NCBI RefSeq assembly: GCF_001422445.1
Contig: NZ_LMNA01000028.1
Coordinates: 163,061-227,060, forward strand
Source: Pseudorhodoferax sp. Leaf274
GTDB lineage: Bacteria > Pseudomonadota > Gammaproteobacteria > Burkholderiales > Burkholderiaceae_C
Direction: 5' to 3'
Length of the DNA stretch: 64,000 nt
Positions 31,542 through 40,277 of the stretch are shown in pieces (position 1 is the stretch's first letter; each line of letters starts with the position of its first letter). The position numbers and the translations under genes are program-made. The notes under the pieces were generated by a model. The model was not told the DNA's origin. It made no database searches and saw nothing but the letters and a program-made list of their open reading frames with translations.

Positions 31542-32890
31542 GGTGGGGAGGGTGGATGGCCGGGCGCAGTGCCCAGCGTGAGGGTGTCGCAGCGCCAGCC
31601 GTCGGCGTCCGGCCCGGTGGTGGCGAAGGTGCCGCCATGCACGGCGGCCACGCGCCGCACGACCTGGTGGCCCAGCCCCAGGCCCAGCACGGCGCCGCTG
31701 CGGCGGCGGTCGGTGGGGTGCAGCACGCTGGCGGCGTTGTCGCGCACCTGCAGCGCGGGTGGGTCGGCCTGCACGCGGATCTCGACGGCCGTGCCCGGCG
31801 GCGTGTGGCCCAGCGCGTTGACGACCAGGTTGCGCAGCGCGATCTCCAGCAGCACCGGGTGGCCGTTGGCCATGCATTCGGCCGGCGCGTCGACCGCCAG
31901 CTCGTGCACGCCGTCGAACGCCTCCTGGGCCTGCTCGGCCGCGATCCGGCGGGCCAGTGCCGCCAGGTCCAGCGGCTGGGCGGCCTCGGCCAGCTGGGCC
32001 CGGCCGGCCCGGGCCAGGGCCAGCAGGTCGTCCATGATGGCCGCGGTGCGCGCGGCATCGGCCTCGACCTGCAGCAGCGCGGCCTGGCGCTGCTCCGGCT
32101 TCAGCGTGCCGCGCAGCGAGGCGGCGTGCAGCCGCAGCGAGGACAGTGGCGTGCGCAGCTCGTGCGCGAAGGTGTCGGCCAGCTCGCGCTCGTGCACCAG
32201 CGCGGTCTGGTAGCGCGCCGCCAGCGTCTGGATCGACTCCACCATGGCCTGGAACTCGGCGTGCGCCGGCGCCTGCAGCCGGCTGGCATGGTGGATGTCC
32301 AGCGCCCGCACGCGCGCGCTCAGGTCCAGCAGCGGGCGCAGGCCGCGCCGCACGGCCAGCGTCAGCACCAGCGTGACGATGGGCAGCAGCCACAGGCCGG
32401 GCGTGGCCACCTGCTCGGCGATGTCCTCAGCCAGCTCGTCGCGTTCCTGCACGCTGAGCAGCACGGCGACCTTGCGTTCATGGCGCGCACCGTCCCAGCG
32501 CACGAACACGCGCCAGGCCTGGGCCGGCTGGCCCAGCTGCAGCGTGGAGAAGCCTTCGGGCGCGTCGGCGGGCGGCAGCGGCGCCGGGCCGGTGCTGGTC
32601 AGCAGCGCGCCGTCCGCGTTCCAGACCGCCACGCTGAGCGACTGCTGGTAGTCGTGCGCCTTGAGGCTGGGCGACACGCCCAAGGGTGCGGCATCGGGCC
32701 GCTGCTCGAACACGGTGCCGGGCTGCGACAGCAGCAGCGAGGCCACGCTGGCCAGGTGGCCGTCGGTGAGTTCGTCGGCTTCTTCCACGCCGGTGTGGTA
32801 GCCGACCAGCATGAACACCGACCAGACCACGACCAGCGCGCCCAGCGTCCAGGCCAGCAGCTGGCGCTGCAGCGAGGGCCGGCGCGTCAC
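31538..32890 (-). CDS. pmrB: Sensor histidine kinase (PmrB/QseC-like)
   Basis: A 450-residue membrane kinase with an N-terminal helix (residues ~12-32), a ~130-residue periplasmic domain, a second helix (~165-185), a HAMP-like linker, and the kinase core with His243 in FAHELRTPLSSL. The catalytic domain has NLVVNALGHTPPG and GLGLGHQVV. The start is a GTG overlapping the regulator stop (GTGA). The pmrB name rests on its partner and the PmrA box near eptA; the periplasmic domain itself shows no obvious Fe3+-binding ExxE motif that I could confirm. Confidence 0.8.
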   Translation of the reverse strand: MTRRPSLQRQLLAWTLGALVVVWSVFMLVGYHTGVEEADELTDGHLASVASLLLSQPGTVFEQRPDAAPLGVSPSLKAHDYQQSLSVAVWNADGALLTSTGPAPLPPADAPEGFSTLQLGQPAQAWRVFVRWDGARHERKVAVLLSVQERDELAEDIAEQVATPGLWLLPIVTLVLTLAVRRGLRPLLDLSARVRALDIHHASRLQAPAHAEFQAMVESIQTLAARYQTALVHERELADTFAHELRTPLSSLRLHAASLRGTLKPEQRQAALLQVEADAARTAAIMDDLLALARAGRAQLAEAAQPLDLAALARRIAAEQAQEAFDGVHELAVDAPAECMANGHPVLLEIALRNLVVNALGHTPPGTAVEIRVQADPPALQVRDNAASVLHPTDRRRSGAVLGLGLGHQVVRRVAAVHGGTFATTGPDADGWRCDTLTLGTAPGHPPSPP

Positions 32891-33573
32891 TTGCGCACGT
32901 CCTCGGGCACGAAATAGCCGACGCCGCGCATGGTCTGGATCAGGCCGTCGCCGAGCTTCCTGCGCAGGTGGTGCACGTGGACCTCGATGGCGTTGCTCTC
33001 CAGCGCCTGGTCGAAGTTGTACAGGCTGGCCTCGATCTGCTGGCGCGAGAGCACGCGCGGGCTGGCCTGCAGCAGCGTGAGCAGCACGCCGAACTCGCGC
33101 GTGGACAGGTCCACCGCGCGGCCGTCCTGGCGCACCTGGCGCGCCGCCGGGTCCAGCTCCAGCGTGCCGCGGCACAGCAGCGGCTGCGGGCGGCCGGCGG
33201 CACGGCGGCACACGGCGCGCAGCCGGGCCGCCAGTTCGTGCGCGTCGAAGGGCTTGCCCAGGTAGTCGTCGGCGCCCATGTCCAGGCCCGTGATGCGCGA
33301 GGCCACCTGGTCGCGCGCGGTCATGATCAGCACCGGCGTGGCCGGGTCGGGCCGGCTGCCGGTCGGCGCGTGGCGCAGGCGCTGCAGCAGCGTGGCGCCG
33401 TCGCCGTCGGGCAGGCCCAGGTCCAGCAGCACGGCGTCGAAGGGCTCCACGCGCAGCGCCGACCAGGCCGCCTCCAGGCTGCCGACGCAATCGACCGCCC
33501 AGCCGTGCTGGCCCAGCGTCAGGCGCAGGCCCTGGGCGATGCCCGGATCGTCTTCCACCACAAGAACACGCAT
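32887..33573 (-). CDS. pmrA: OmpR-family response regulator (PmrA/QseB-like)
   Basis: A 228-residue regulator. The receiver domain has the acidic pair EDD at 7-9, phospho-acceptor Asp51 (VLLDLGLPDGDG) and the lysine of LGKPF. The winged-helix DNA-binding domain ends with IEVHVHHLRRKLGDGLIQTMRGVGYFVPE. A perfect PmrA-type direct repeat sits 21 nt upstream of its ATG and faces eptA on the other side. A CACAAT -10-like box at 33580-33585 (minus strand) would place the transcript start almost at the ATG. Confidence 0.85.
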   Translation of the reverse strand: MRVLVVEDDPGIAQGLRLTLGQHGWAVDCVGSLEAAWSALRVEPFDAVLLDLGLPDGDGATLLQRLRHAPTGSRPDPATPVLIMTARDQVASRITGLDMGADDYLGKPFDAHELAARLRAVCRRAAGRPQPLLCRGTLELDPAARQVRQDGRAVDLSTREFGVLLTLLQASPRVLSRQQIEASLYNFDQALESNAIEVHVHHLRRKLGDGLIQTMRGVGYFVPEDVRK

Positions 33574-33594
33574 GCCGCCATTGTGCCGAGCGCT

Positions 33595-33611
33595 CTTAAG
33601 GGTTCCTTAAG
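33595..33611. promoter_or_regulatory. PmrA box shared by divergent operons
   Basis: CTTAAG-GGTTC-CTTAAG is an exact match to the PmrA consensus YTTAAK-N5-YTTAAK on the plus strand, and the half-site CTTAAG is itself palindromic, so it reads on both strands. It lies 21 nt from the pmrA start and 23 nt from the ATG of the PAP2 gene, nearly symmetric. Confidence 0.85.
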
Positions 33612-33634
33612 TGAGCGGCACGAAGCTCGCCGGC

Positions 33635-34327
33635 ATGCAAGATCGACACGGAATCAAAGGCCCCGGCATCGTGGTGCTGGCCCTGCTGGCGCTGCCGCTG
33701 CTGTGGGACGCCGGCGGCTGGGACCTGGCCCTGGCCCAACGGATGGGCGGCGCGGACGGCTTCGCGCTGCGGGGCAACTGGTGGCTCAACCATGTGCTGC
33801 ACGACGGCGCGCGCCAACTGGCCTGGGGCCTGGGACTCCTGCTGTGCCTGTCCGTGGCCTCGCCGGTCGGGCCGCTGCGCCGGCTGCCCTTCGCACGGCG
33901 CCTGCAGCTGGCGCTGTCGGGCCTGCTGGCCACGGGCATGGTCTCGCTGATCAAGTCGGGCAGCCACACCAGCTGCCCCTGGGACCTCGCGGCCTTCGGC
34001 GGCGTGGCCCGCTACCAGTCGCACTGGCTGGGCTGGCTGCAGGAAGACGGCGGCGCCGGGCGCTGCTTTCCGGCCGGCCATGCCAGCGCCGGCTTCGCCT
34101 ACGTCGCGGGCTGGTTCGCGCTACGGCGCGACCTGCCGCGCCTGGCCACGGCCTGGCTGGCCGTGGCCATCGCCACGGGCCTGGTGCTGGGCCTCGCGCA
34201 GCAGCTGCGCGGCGCCCATTTCATGAGCCACACGCTGTGGACGGCCTGGATCTGCGCGGCCGTGGGCTGGGCCGTGGACGCCGCGTTCGCGCGTGTGCGG
34301 ACCGACATGCAAGGAGCGATGGCATGA
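33635..34327 (+). CDS. PAP2-family membrane phosphatase
   Basis: A 230-residue membrane phosphatase with about five helices. The PAP2 active-site motifs are present in modified form: KSGSHTSCPWD (C1), CFPAGHAS (C2, nucleophile-assisting His) and RGAHFMSHTLWTAW (C3). Enzymes of this type dephosphorylate lipid A, undecaprenyl diphosphate or phosphatidate. Coupling to eptA (ATGA overlap) and the PmrA box suggest lipid A or lipid-carrier phosphate chemistry. A GTG at 33611 would add eight residues but falls on the last base of the PmrA box, so the ATG at 33635 is preferred. Confidence 0.82.
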   Translation: MQDRHGIKGPGIVVLALLALPLLWDAGGWDLALAQRMGGADGFALRGNWWLNHVLHDGARQLAWGLGLLLCLSVASPVGPLRRLPFARRLQLALSGLLATGMVSLIKSGSHTSCPWDLAAFGGVARYQSHWLGWLQEDGGAGRCFPAGHASAGFAYVAGWFALRRDLPRLATAWLAVAIATGLVLGLAQQLRGAHFMSHTLWTAWICAAVGWAVDAAFARVRTDMQGAMA

Positions 34328-36087
34328 GCGCCGTGCCGCGCCGCGCCCGGCAAGCGCGCACCGCCGAAGGTCTCCGCATCACGCGCCGTCCGGTTTCGCC
34401 CCTGTGGCTGGTGCTGGCCGCCAGCCTGTGGATGACCCTGCTGGGCAACGGTGCGCTGTGGCAGCGCCTGTCCGAGCTGGGCCTGCTCGCCGGCGGCCGT
34501 GGCCTGGCCTTCGGCGCCACGCTGTGGCTGGCCATCTGGGCGCTGCTGGCCGCGCTGCTCGGCCTGTTCGCCTGGCGGCCCACGCTCAAGCCCATGCTCG
34601 TGCTGCTGCTGTTCAGCACGGCGCTGGCGCGGCACTTCATGGGCAGCTACGGCGTGCTGATCGACCCCGGCATGCTGGTCAACGCCATGCAGACCGACTG
34701 GCGCGAAGCCGGCGCGCTGCTGAACTGGCAGCTGCTGGCCGGCGTGCTGGTGCTGGCCGTGCTGCCGGCCTGGCTGGTCTGGCGCCAGCCCGTGGCCTAC
34801 GGCGCGGTGCGGCGCCAGCTCTGGCGCAACCCGGCGTTCTCGCTCGCGGCCCTGCTGGCGCTGGCCGCGCTGGTGCTGGCCATGTTCCAGCCGCTCGCTT
34901 CCGCCAGCCGCAACAACAAGGACCTGCGCTACCTCGTCAATCCGGTGTCCAGCCTGGTGTCGGTCGCGCGGCTGGCGGCGCGGCCCTTCCAGCACGAGGC
35001 CGGCCCGCTGCAGCCGCTGGGCGAGGATGCCCAGCTGGCGCTTGCCACGCCGGCCGGCACCGCCCCAGGCGCGCGGCCGCGCCTGCTGCTGCTGGTGCTG
35101 GGCGAGACCGCGCGCAGCGACCATTTCGGGCTGAACGGCTACGACCGGCCGACCACGCCCGCGCTGGAGCGCGAGCAGGTGCTGAGCTTCCGCAACGCGT
35201 GGTCCTGCGGCACCAGCACGGCCGAGTCGCTGCCCTGCATGTTCTCGCACCTGCCGCGCGAGGAGTACCTGCACCGCAGCGGCAACTACGAGACCTTGCT
35301 CGACGTGCTGCAGCGTGCCGGCCTGGCCGTGCTGTGGTTGGACAACCAGTCCGGCTGCAAGGGCGTGTGCGACCGGGTGCCGAACGGCGCCACCGACACC
35401 ACCGCCGCCAGCCCACTGTGCAGCGGCGGCGAGTGCCTGGACGGCGCGATGCTGGAGCAGCTGCAGGCCCGCCTGGCCACGCTGGACCCGGCGCGCCGCG
35501 CGCGCGGCACCGTGGTGGTGCTGCACCAGATGGGCAGCCACGGCCCGGCCTACGCCCACCGCTCGCCGGCCTCGGCCAAGCGCTTCCTGCCCGAGTGCAC
35601 GAGCAATGCGCTGCAGGACTGCGATCCCCAGGCGCTGCGCAACGCCTACGACAACTCCATCGCCTACACCGACCAGTTCCTGGGCGAGGCCATCGCCTGG
35701 CTGCGGCGCAACCCCACGGGCACCGACAACGCGCTGATGTACGTGTCCGACCATGGCGAATCGCTGGGCGAGAACAACCTGTACCTGCACGGCATGCCCT
35801 ATGCCATCGCGCCCGACGTGCAGAAGCATGTGCCCTGGATCACTTGGCTGTCGACCGGCTTCGCGCAGGCCACGGCGCTGTCGGACGGCTGCCTGCGCGC
35901 GCGTGCCGACGCGCGGGTCTCGCACGACGACTACTTCCACTCGGTGCTGGGGCTCATGGACGTGTCCACGCGCATCTACCGCATCGCGAACGACGCCTAC
36001 GCGCCGTGCCGGCAGGACGCCACCTGGGCCGGCCGCCTGCCGCGCCAGGCCGCGGCGCTGGCCGGCGCGCCGACAGGCGGTTCCTGA
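34324..36087 (+). CDS. eptA: Lipid A phosphoethanolamine transferase
   Basis: A 587-residue enzyme with five N-terminal membrane helices and a periplasmic sulfatase-fold domain. The nucleophile is Thr262 in GETARSDHFGLNGYDRPTTP, and zinc ligands appear in MGSHGPAY and SDHGESLGENNLYLHG. Paired cysteines (SCGTSTAESLPC, CKGVC, CSGGEC, ECTSNALQDC) match the disulfides of EptA and MCR proteins. It transfers phosphoethanolamine from PE to lipid A, lowering its charge and reducing polymyxin binding. The start overlaps the PAP2 stop. The first ~20 residues resemble a translated dispersed repeat also seen at 8574. Confidence 0.93.
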   Translation: MSAVPRRARQARTAEGLRITRRPVSPLWLVLAASLWMTLLGNGALWQRLSELGLLAGGRGLAFGATLWLAIWALLAALLGLFAWRPTLKPMLVLLLFSTALARHFMGSYGVLIDPGMLVNAMQTDWREAGALLNWQLLAGVLVLAVLPAWLVWRQPVAYGAVRRQLWRNPAFSLAALLALAALVLAMFQPLASASRNNKDLRYLVNPVSSLVSVARLAARPFQHEAGPLQPLGEDAQLALATPAGTAPGARPRLLLLVLGETARSDHFGLNGYDRPTTPALEREQVLSFRNAWSCGTSTAESLPCMFSHLPREEYLHRSGNYETLLDVLQRAGLAVLWLDNQSGCKGVCDRVPNGATDTTAASPLCSGGECLDGAMLEQLQARLATLDPARRARGTVVVLHQMGSHGPAYAHRSPASAKRFLPECTSNALQDCDPQALRNAYDNSIAYTDQFLGEAIAWLRRNPTGTDNALMYVSDHGESLGENNLYLHGMPYAIAPDVQKHVPWITWLSTGFAQATALSDGCLRARADARVSHDDYFHSVLGLMDVSTRIYRIANDAYAPCRQDATWAGRLPRQAAALAGAPTGGS

Positions 36088-36136
36088 ACCGCGCTGTGCG
36101 GCTCGGCCGTGGCTTGGAACTTGCGGGTCCCGCCGC

Positions 36137-38092
36137 ATGCTCCAACGCCTGTCCCTCTTCCAGAAATTCGCCATCCTCGCGCTGATCGGCGTGCTCATGT
36201 GCCTGCTGCCCAGCTGGCTCTACACCCGCGGCGCGCTGCAGACGCTGCAGCAGGCCAGCCACGAAGCCCGCGGCGCCGCGCCGCTGGCCGCGCTCAACCA
36301 GACCGTGCAGTGGATGCAGGTGCACCGCGGCCTGTCGGCCAGCATGCTCAGCGGCAACGAGGTGCTGGCCGCGCGCCGCCCGGCCGCGCGCGACGCGGTG
36401 GCCAAGGCCCTGGAGGCCGCGGACGCGCGCTTCGCCGAAGCCGATGTGCCGGCCGCGCAGCGCCAGGCCTTTGGCCAGGTGCGCCAGACCTGGCAGCAAC
36501 TGGAGTCCGAGGTGGCCGCGCGCAGCCTGGAGGCGCCGCAGAGCACCGCGCGGCACACCGCCCTCGTCGCCGCCACCATGCGCATCGGCGAGGAACTGCT
36601 GCAGAGCTTCCGGCTCACGGTGGAGCCCGACCCCGCGCTGCAGGCGCTGATCCAGGCCTCGCTGGTGCAGGCCCCCATGCTGGGCGAGAAGCTGGGCGTG
36701 ATGCGGGCGCAGGGCGCGTCCTTCCTCGCGCGCGGCGAATTGCCGCCGCCCGGCCGCGCGCTGCTGCAGTCGCTGCGCGAGCGCGTGCTCGAGCTGCAGG
36801 GCGAGGCCTTTCGCAACTTCGCGCGCGCCACCGCGGCCGACGCCGGCCTGCGCGAGGCACTGCAGGCGCCGGCGCGCCAGCAGGCCGAGCGCATCAGCGC
36901 CACGCTGCAGCTGGCCGAGCGCGAACTGCTGCAGGCCGCCACGCTCACGCTGCCCGGCCAGGCCTACTTCGACGACTTCACCCGGACCATCGACGGCCTG
37001 TACGCACTCAACACGCTGGCCATGGCCAGCCTGGACGCGGCGCTGCAGCAGCGCATCGTGGACCAGCGCCGCGCGCTGCTGTGGACCGGCCTGGCGCTGG
37101 CAGTGGCGCTGCTGCTCGCCGGCGGGCTGATGGCCGCGTTCGTGCGCTCCATCACGCGGCCGCTGGCGCAGGCCGTCGCGCTGGCGGGCGCCGTGGCGCA
37201 GGGCGACCTGGCCGGCCCGGGCATCGCGCACGGCACGGACGAGGTCGGCCGGCTGATCGCCGCGCTGCTGCGCATGCGCGAGCAGCTGACCCAGGTGGTG
37301 GTGCGCGTGCGCGGCAATGCCGACGGCGTGGCCACCGCCAGCGCCGAGATCGCCCAGGGCAACAACGATCTCTCTGCGCGCACCGAGAGCCAGGCCAGCG
37401 CGCTGCAGCAGACCGCGGCCTCGATGGAGCAGATGACCGCCACCGTGCGCCAGAACGCCGACACCGCGCGCCAGGCCAGCCAGTTGGCGGCCAGCGCCAG
37501 CAGCGTGGCCGAGCAGGGCGGCGCCGTCGTCGCGCAGATGGTCCGGACCATGCAGGGCATCCATGCCGCGTCGGGCCGCATCGCCGACATCATCGGCGTG
37601 ATCGACGCGATCGCGTTCCAGACCAACATCCTGGCGCTCAACGCCGCCGTGGAGGCCGCGCGCGCGGGCGAGCACGGCCGCGGCTTCGCGGTCGTCGCCA
37701 GCGAGGTGCGCATCCTGGCCAAGCGCAGCGCCGACGCGGCCAGGGAGATCAAGGCGCTCATCACCGACAGCGTGCAGGGCGTCGACGCCGGCAACGCGCT
37801 GGCCGGCCAGGCCGGCACCACCATGCAGGAGCTGCTGGCCGCCGTGCGCCGCGTGTCCGACCTGATCGGCGAGATCAGTGCTGCCAGCCAGGAGCAATCG
37901 CAGGGCGTGGCCCAGGTCGGCGAGGCCGTCACGCAGATGGACCAGACCACGCAGCAAAACGCCGCGCTGGTCGAGCAGATGGCCGCCGCCGCGGGCAGCC
38001 TGCGCAGCCAGGCCGGCGCGCTGGTCGAGGGCGTGGCGGTGTTCCGCACGCAGGCATCGGCGCGAGGCGCGCTGCTGCTGGAGCCGGCCTGA
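36137..38092 (+). CDS. Methyl-accepting chemotaxis protein
   Basis: A 651-residue chemoreceptor. A helix at residues ~10-30, a ~290-residue helical periplasmic domain with NIT-like features (MQVHRGLSASMLSGN), a second helix (~315-337), a HAMP domain (RSITRPLAQAVALAG), and then the signalling hairpin whose tip carries IIGVIDAIAFQTNILALNAAVEAARAGE (positions about residues 493-520). No CheR-binding pentapeptide is seen at the C-terminus (ending LLEPA). The ligand is unknown. It is 49 nt downstream of eptA on the same strand, but functional linkage is unproven. Confidence 0.92.
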   Translation: MLQRLSLFQKFAILALIGVLMCLLPSWLYTRGALQTLQQASHEARGAAPLAALNQTVQWMQVHRGLSASMLSGNEVLAARRPAARDAVAKALEAADARFAEADVPAAQRQAFGQVRQTWQQLESEVAARSLEAPQSTARHTALVAATMRIGEELLQSFRLTVEPDPALQALIQASLVQAPMLGEKLGVMRAQGASFLARGELPPPGRALLQSLRERVLELQGEAFRNFARATAADAGLREALQAPARQQAERISATLQLAERELLQAATLTLPGQAYFDDFTRTIDGLYALNTLAMASLDAALQQRIVDQRRALLWTGLALAVALLLAGGLMAAFVRSITRPLAQAVALAGAVAQGDLAGPGIAHGTDEVGRLIAALLRMREQLTQVVVRVRGNADGVATASAEIAQGNNDLSARTESQASALQQTAASMEQMTATVRQNADTARQASQLAASASSVAEQGGAVVAQMVRTMQGIHAASGRIADIIGVIDAIAFQTNILALNAAVEAARAGEHGRGFAVVASEVRILAKRSADAAREIKALITDSVQGVDAGNALAGQAGTTMQELLAAVRRVSDLIGEISAASQEQSQGVAQVGEAVTQMDQTTQQNAALVEQMAAAAGSLRSQAGALVEGVAVFRTQASARGALLLEPA

Positions 38093-38171
38093 GGGCCTGG
38101 ACGTCTGGGTTCCTGAGCGCTGAGCGCTTGAGCGGCGCGCGCGCCGACCCAGCCGCTCGCGCGCTTGCCTT

Positions 38172-39170
38172 TCAGGCGGCGAGCAGGCCGCCGTGCGTCT
38201 GGGCCTGGGCCTGTGCCGGGGCCTCGGCCTGCAGCTGCCATGGCGCCGACAGGCCCAGCATCAGCCCCAGGTTCTGCACCGCGCCACCGGCGGCCCCCTT
38301 GCCCAGGTTGTCGAACACCGCAGACAGCAGCACCTGGCCCGTGCGCTCCTGCGTGAACACCGCCAGACGCAGGCGGTTGCTGCCGTTCAGCGCGCGCGGG
38401 TCGAGCCGCTGCGCATCGGCATCGGCGCCCAGCGGCTGCAGTTCGATGCAGGCCTGCCCCGCGTAGCGCGCCGCCAGCGCGGCGTGCAGACGCGCGGCCG
38501 TCACGCCGGCGGGCAGCAGGCGCAGGTGCAGCGCGATGGTCAGCACGATGCCTTGCCGGTAGTGGCCGTAGGCCGGCACGAACACCGGCGCATGCGCCAG
38601 GCCCGCATGCTGCTGGATCTCGGGCACGTGCTTGTGCTGCAGCCCCAGGCCGTAGACCTGGAACGGCGCCGCGGTGGCGGCCGCTGCGCCCTCGTGGTCG
38701 TCGAGCCCGGCGCGCCCGCGCCCGGAGTAGCCCGACACCGCGTGGATGGCCAGCGGATGGTCGGCCGGCAGCAGCCCGGCGTCGACCAGCGGCCGGAGCA
38801 GGGCCACGGCGCCGGTCGGGTAGCAGCCGGGGTTGCTGACGCGCCTTGCGCTGGCGATGCGGCCGGCCTGTTCGGCGTCCAGCTCCGGCAGGCCATAGAC
38901 CCAGCCCGGCGCGGTGCGGTGCGCGGAGCTGGCGTCGATCACGCGCACGCCGGGGCGGCGCACCAGCGCCACGGCCTGGCGCGCGGCCTCGTCCGGCAGG
39001 CACAGCAAGGCGACGTCGCAGTCGTTCAGCGCCTCGGCGCGGTGGGCGGCGCTCTTGCGGTGTGCGGGCGGCAGCTGCAGCACGCGCAGGTCGGTCCGGC
39101 CGGCCAGCCATTGCCGCACCTGCAGGCCGGTCGTGCCTTGGTCGCCATCGATGAAAACGAGAGGGGTCAT
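38172..39170 (-). CDS. argC: N-acetyl-gamma-glutamyl-phosphate reductase (type 2 ArgC)
   Basis: A 332-residue NADP-dependent reductase of arginine synthesis. It starts [20 protein letters not shown], the short-form (type 2) nucleotide-binding start. The catalytic cysteine is in [11 protein letters not shown] and the active-site histidine region in [12 protein letters not shown]. The start at 39170 is preferred over an upstream ATG that adds 28 unrelated residues. It is divergent from a LysR-type gene rather than in an arg operon, so it may be a second, regulated copy. The C-terminus is Ala/Gln-rich. Confidence 0.9.
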   Translation of the reverse strand: MTPLVFIDGDQGTTGLQVRQWLAGRTDLRVLQLPPAHRKSAAHRAEALNDCDVALLCLPDEAARQAVALVRRPGVRVIDASSAHRTAPGWVYGLPELDAEQAGRIASARRVSNPGCYPTGAVALLRPLVDAGLLPADHPLAIHAVSGYSGRGRAGLDDHEGAAAATAAPFQVYGLGLQHKHVPEIQQHAGLAHAPVFVPAYGHYRQGIVLTIALHLRLLPAGVTAARLHAALAARYAGQACIELQPLGADADAQRLDPRALNGSNRLRLAVFTQERTGQVLLSAVFDNLGKGAAGGAVQNLGLMLGLSAPWQLQAEAPAQAQAQTHGGLLAA

Positions 39171-39292
39171 GGGGCTGCTCCGGTGGGGTTCGGGGCGCAT
39201 GGTGCAGCGTGCGGCGCGTGCAGGCCAGTTGAATCTGACAAACTCGCCATGCACGAATCCTGAATCACCCTGCGCCCCCTGGGCGCTGCACG

Positions 39293-40177
39293 ATGCGCGA
39301 AATCAACCTCGACCGCCTGCGCACGCTGCTGGCCGTGGCCGACCTCGGCTCCTTCGCCAAGGCGGCCAAGGCACTGCACCTGGCGCCGCCCACCGTCACG
39401 CTGCACGTGGCGCAGCTCGAAGCCCGCCTCGGCACGCGCCTGCTGCACCGCGCGCCCTCGGGCGTGACGCCGACATCCGCCGGCAGCCTGCTGATCGACA
39501 AGGCGCGGCGGCTGCTGGCCGAGGCCGACGACCTGCTGCAGGCCGTCCAGGCCCAGATCGCCGCGCGCGGCGGCCGCGTGCGCCTGGGGGCGTCCACCGG
39601 CGCGCTGGCGCACCTGCTGCCGCAAGCGCTGGAGGCCCTGGCGGCGCGGCACCCCGAGATCGACGTGCAGGTTGCGGTGGTGACCAGCGTGGAAGCCCTG
39701 GCGCGGCTGGCCGCCGGCAGCCTGGACATCGGCATCGTCGCGCTGCCGCAGCCGGTGCAGCGCGGCCTGCGCGTGCAGGCCTGGCGCAAGGACCCCGTGC
39801 TCGCGTTCATCCCGACCGGCTGGAATCCGCCGCGGCATGTGACGCCGGCCTGGCTCGCCGCCCGGCCCCTGATCGCCAACGACCGCGGCACGCGGCTGTC
39901 GCGCCAGACCGCCGAATGGTTCGCCGCCGCCGGCGAGCGGCCGCAGGCGCGCATCGAGCTGAACTACAACGACGCGATGAAGAGCCTCGTGGCCGCGGGC
40001 TATGGCGCCGCGCTGCTGCCGCACGAAGCGGGCGCGCCGCCGCCCGAACCGCGCATCAGCATGCGGCCGCTGCGGCCGGCCCTGTCGCGGGCACTGGGCA
40101 TCGCGCACCGGGCCAGGCTGGACGACGGTGCGACGCAGGTGACGCTGCGGGCCTTGCTGGCGATGAAGGCGGTGTGA
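39293..40177 (+). CDS. LysR family transcriptional regulator
   Basis: A 294-residue regulator with an N-terminal winged helix-turn-helix ([40 protein letters not shown]) and a periplasmic-binding-like effector domain ([17 protein letters not shown] onward). It is divergent from the argC-like gene across 122 bp and probably controls it; the argC link and any arginine-related effector are inferred from position only. Confidence 0.9.
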   Translation: MREINLDRLRTLLAVADLGSFAKAAKALHLAPPTVTLHVAQLEARLGTRLLHRAPSGVTPTSAGSLLIDKARRLLAEADDLLQAVQAQIAARGGRVRLGASTGALAHLLPQALEALAARHPEIDVQVAVVTSVEALARLAAGSLDIGIVALPQPVQRGLRVQAWRKDPVLAFIPTGWNPPRHVTPAWLAARPLIANDRGTRLSRQTAEWFAAAGERPQARIELNYNDAMKSLVAAGYGAALLPHEAGAPPPEPRISMRPLRPALSRALGIAHRARLDDGATQVTLRALLAMKAV

Positions 40178-40219
40178 GCGGGAGGGACGGCGAAAGCCCG
40201 CGCAGAGCGGGCAGAAACG

Positions 40220-40245
40220 CGCAAGGCCCGTTGCCGGGCCTTGCG
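40220..40245. terminator. Hairpin between convergent lysR and ggt
   Basis: An 11-bp perfect stem (CGCAAGGCCCG / CGGGCCTTGCG) with a 4-nt loop between two convergent genes. Only short T runs follow on either strand (TTGGGG on plus, GTTTC on minus), so it is a weak bidirectional terminator candidate. A smaller hairpin GCCCGC-N5-GCGGGC precedes it. Confidence 0.55.
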
Positions 40246-40277
40246 TTGGGGTGAAGAGGGCGAAGAGCCCTCTGGCG

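Noticed and set aside
33611..33634. GTG at 33611 as the start of the PAP2 gene.
   Set aside because: It uses the last base of the PmrA box and has no ribosome-binding site; the ATG at 33635 mirrors the spacing on the pmrA side.
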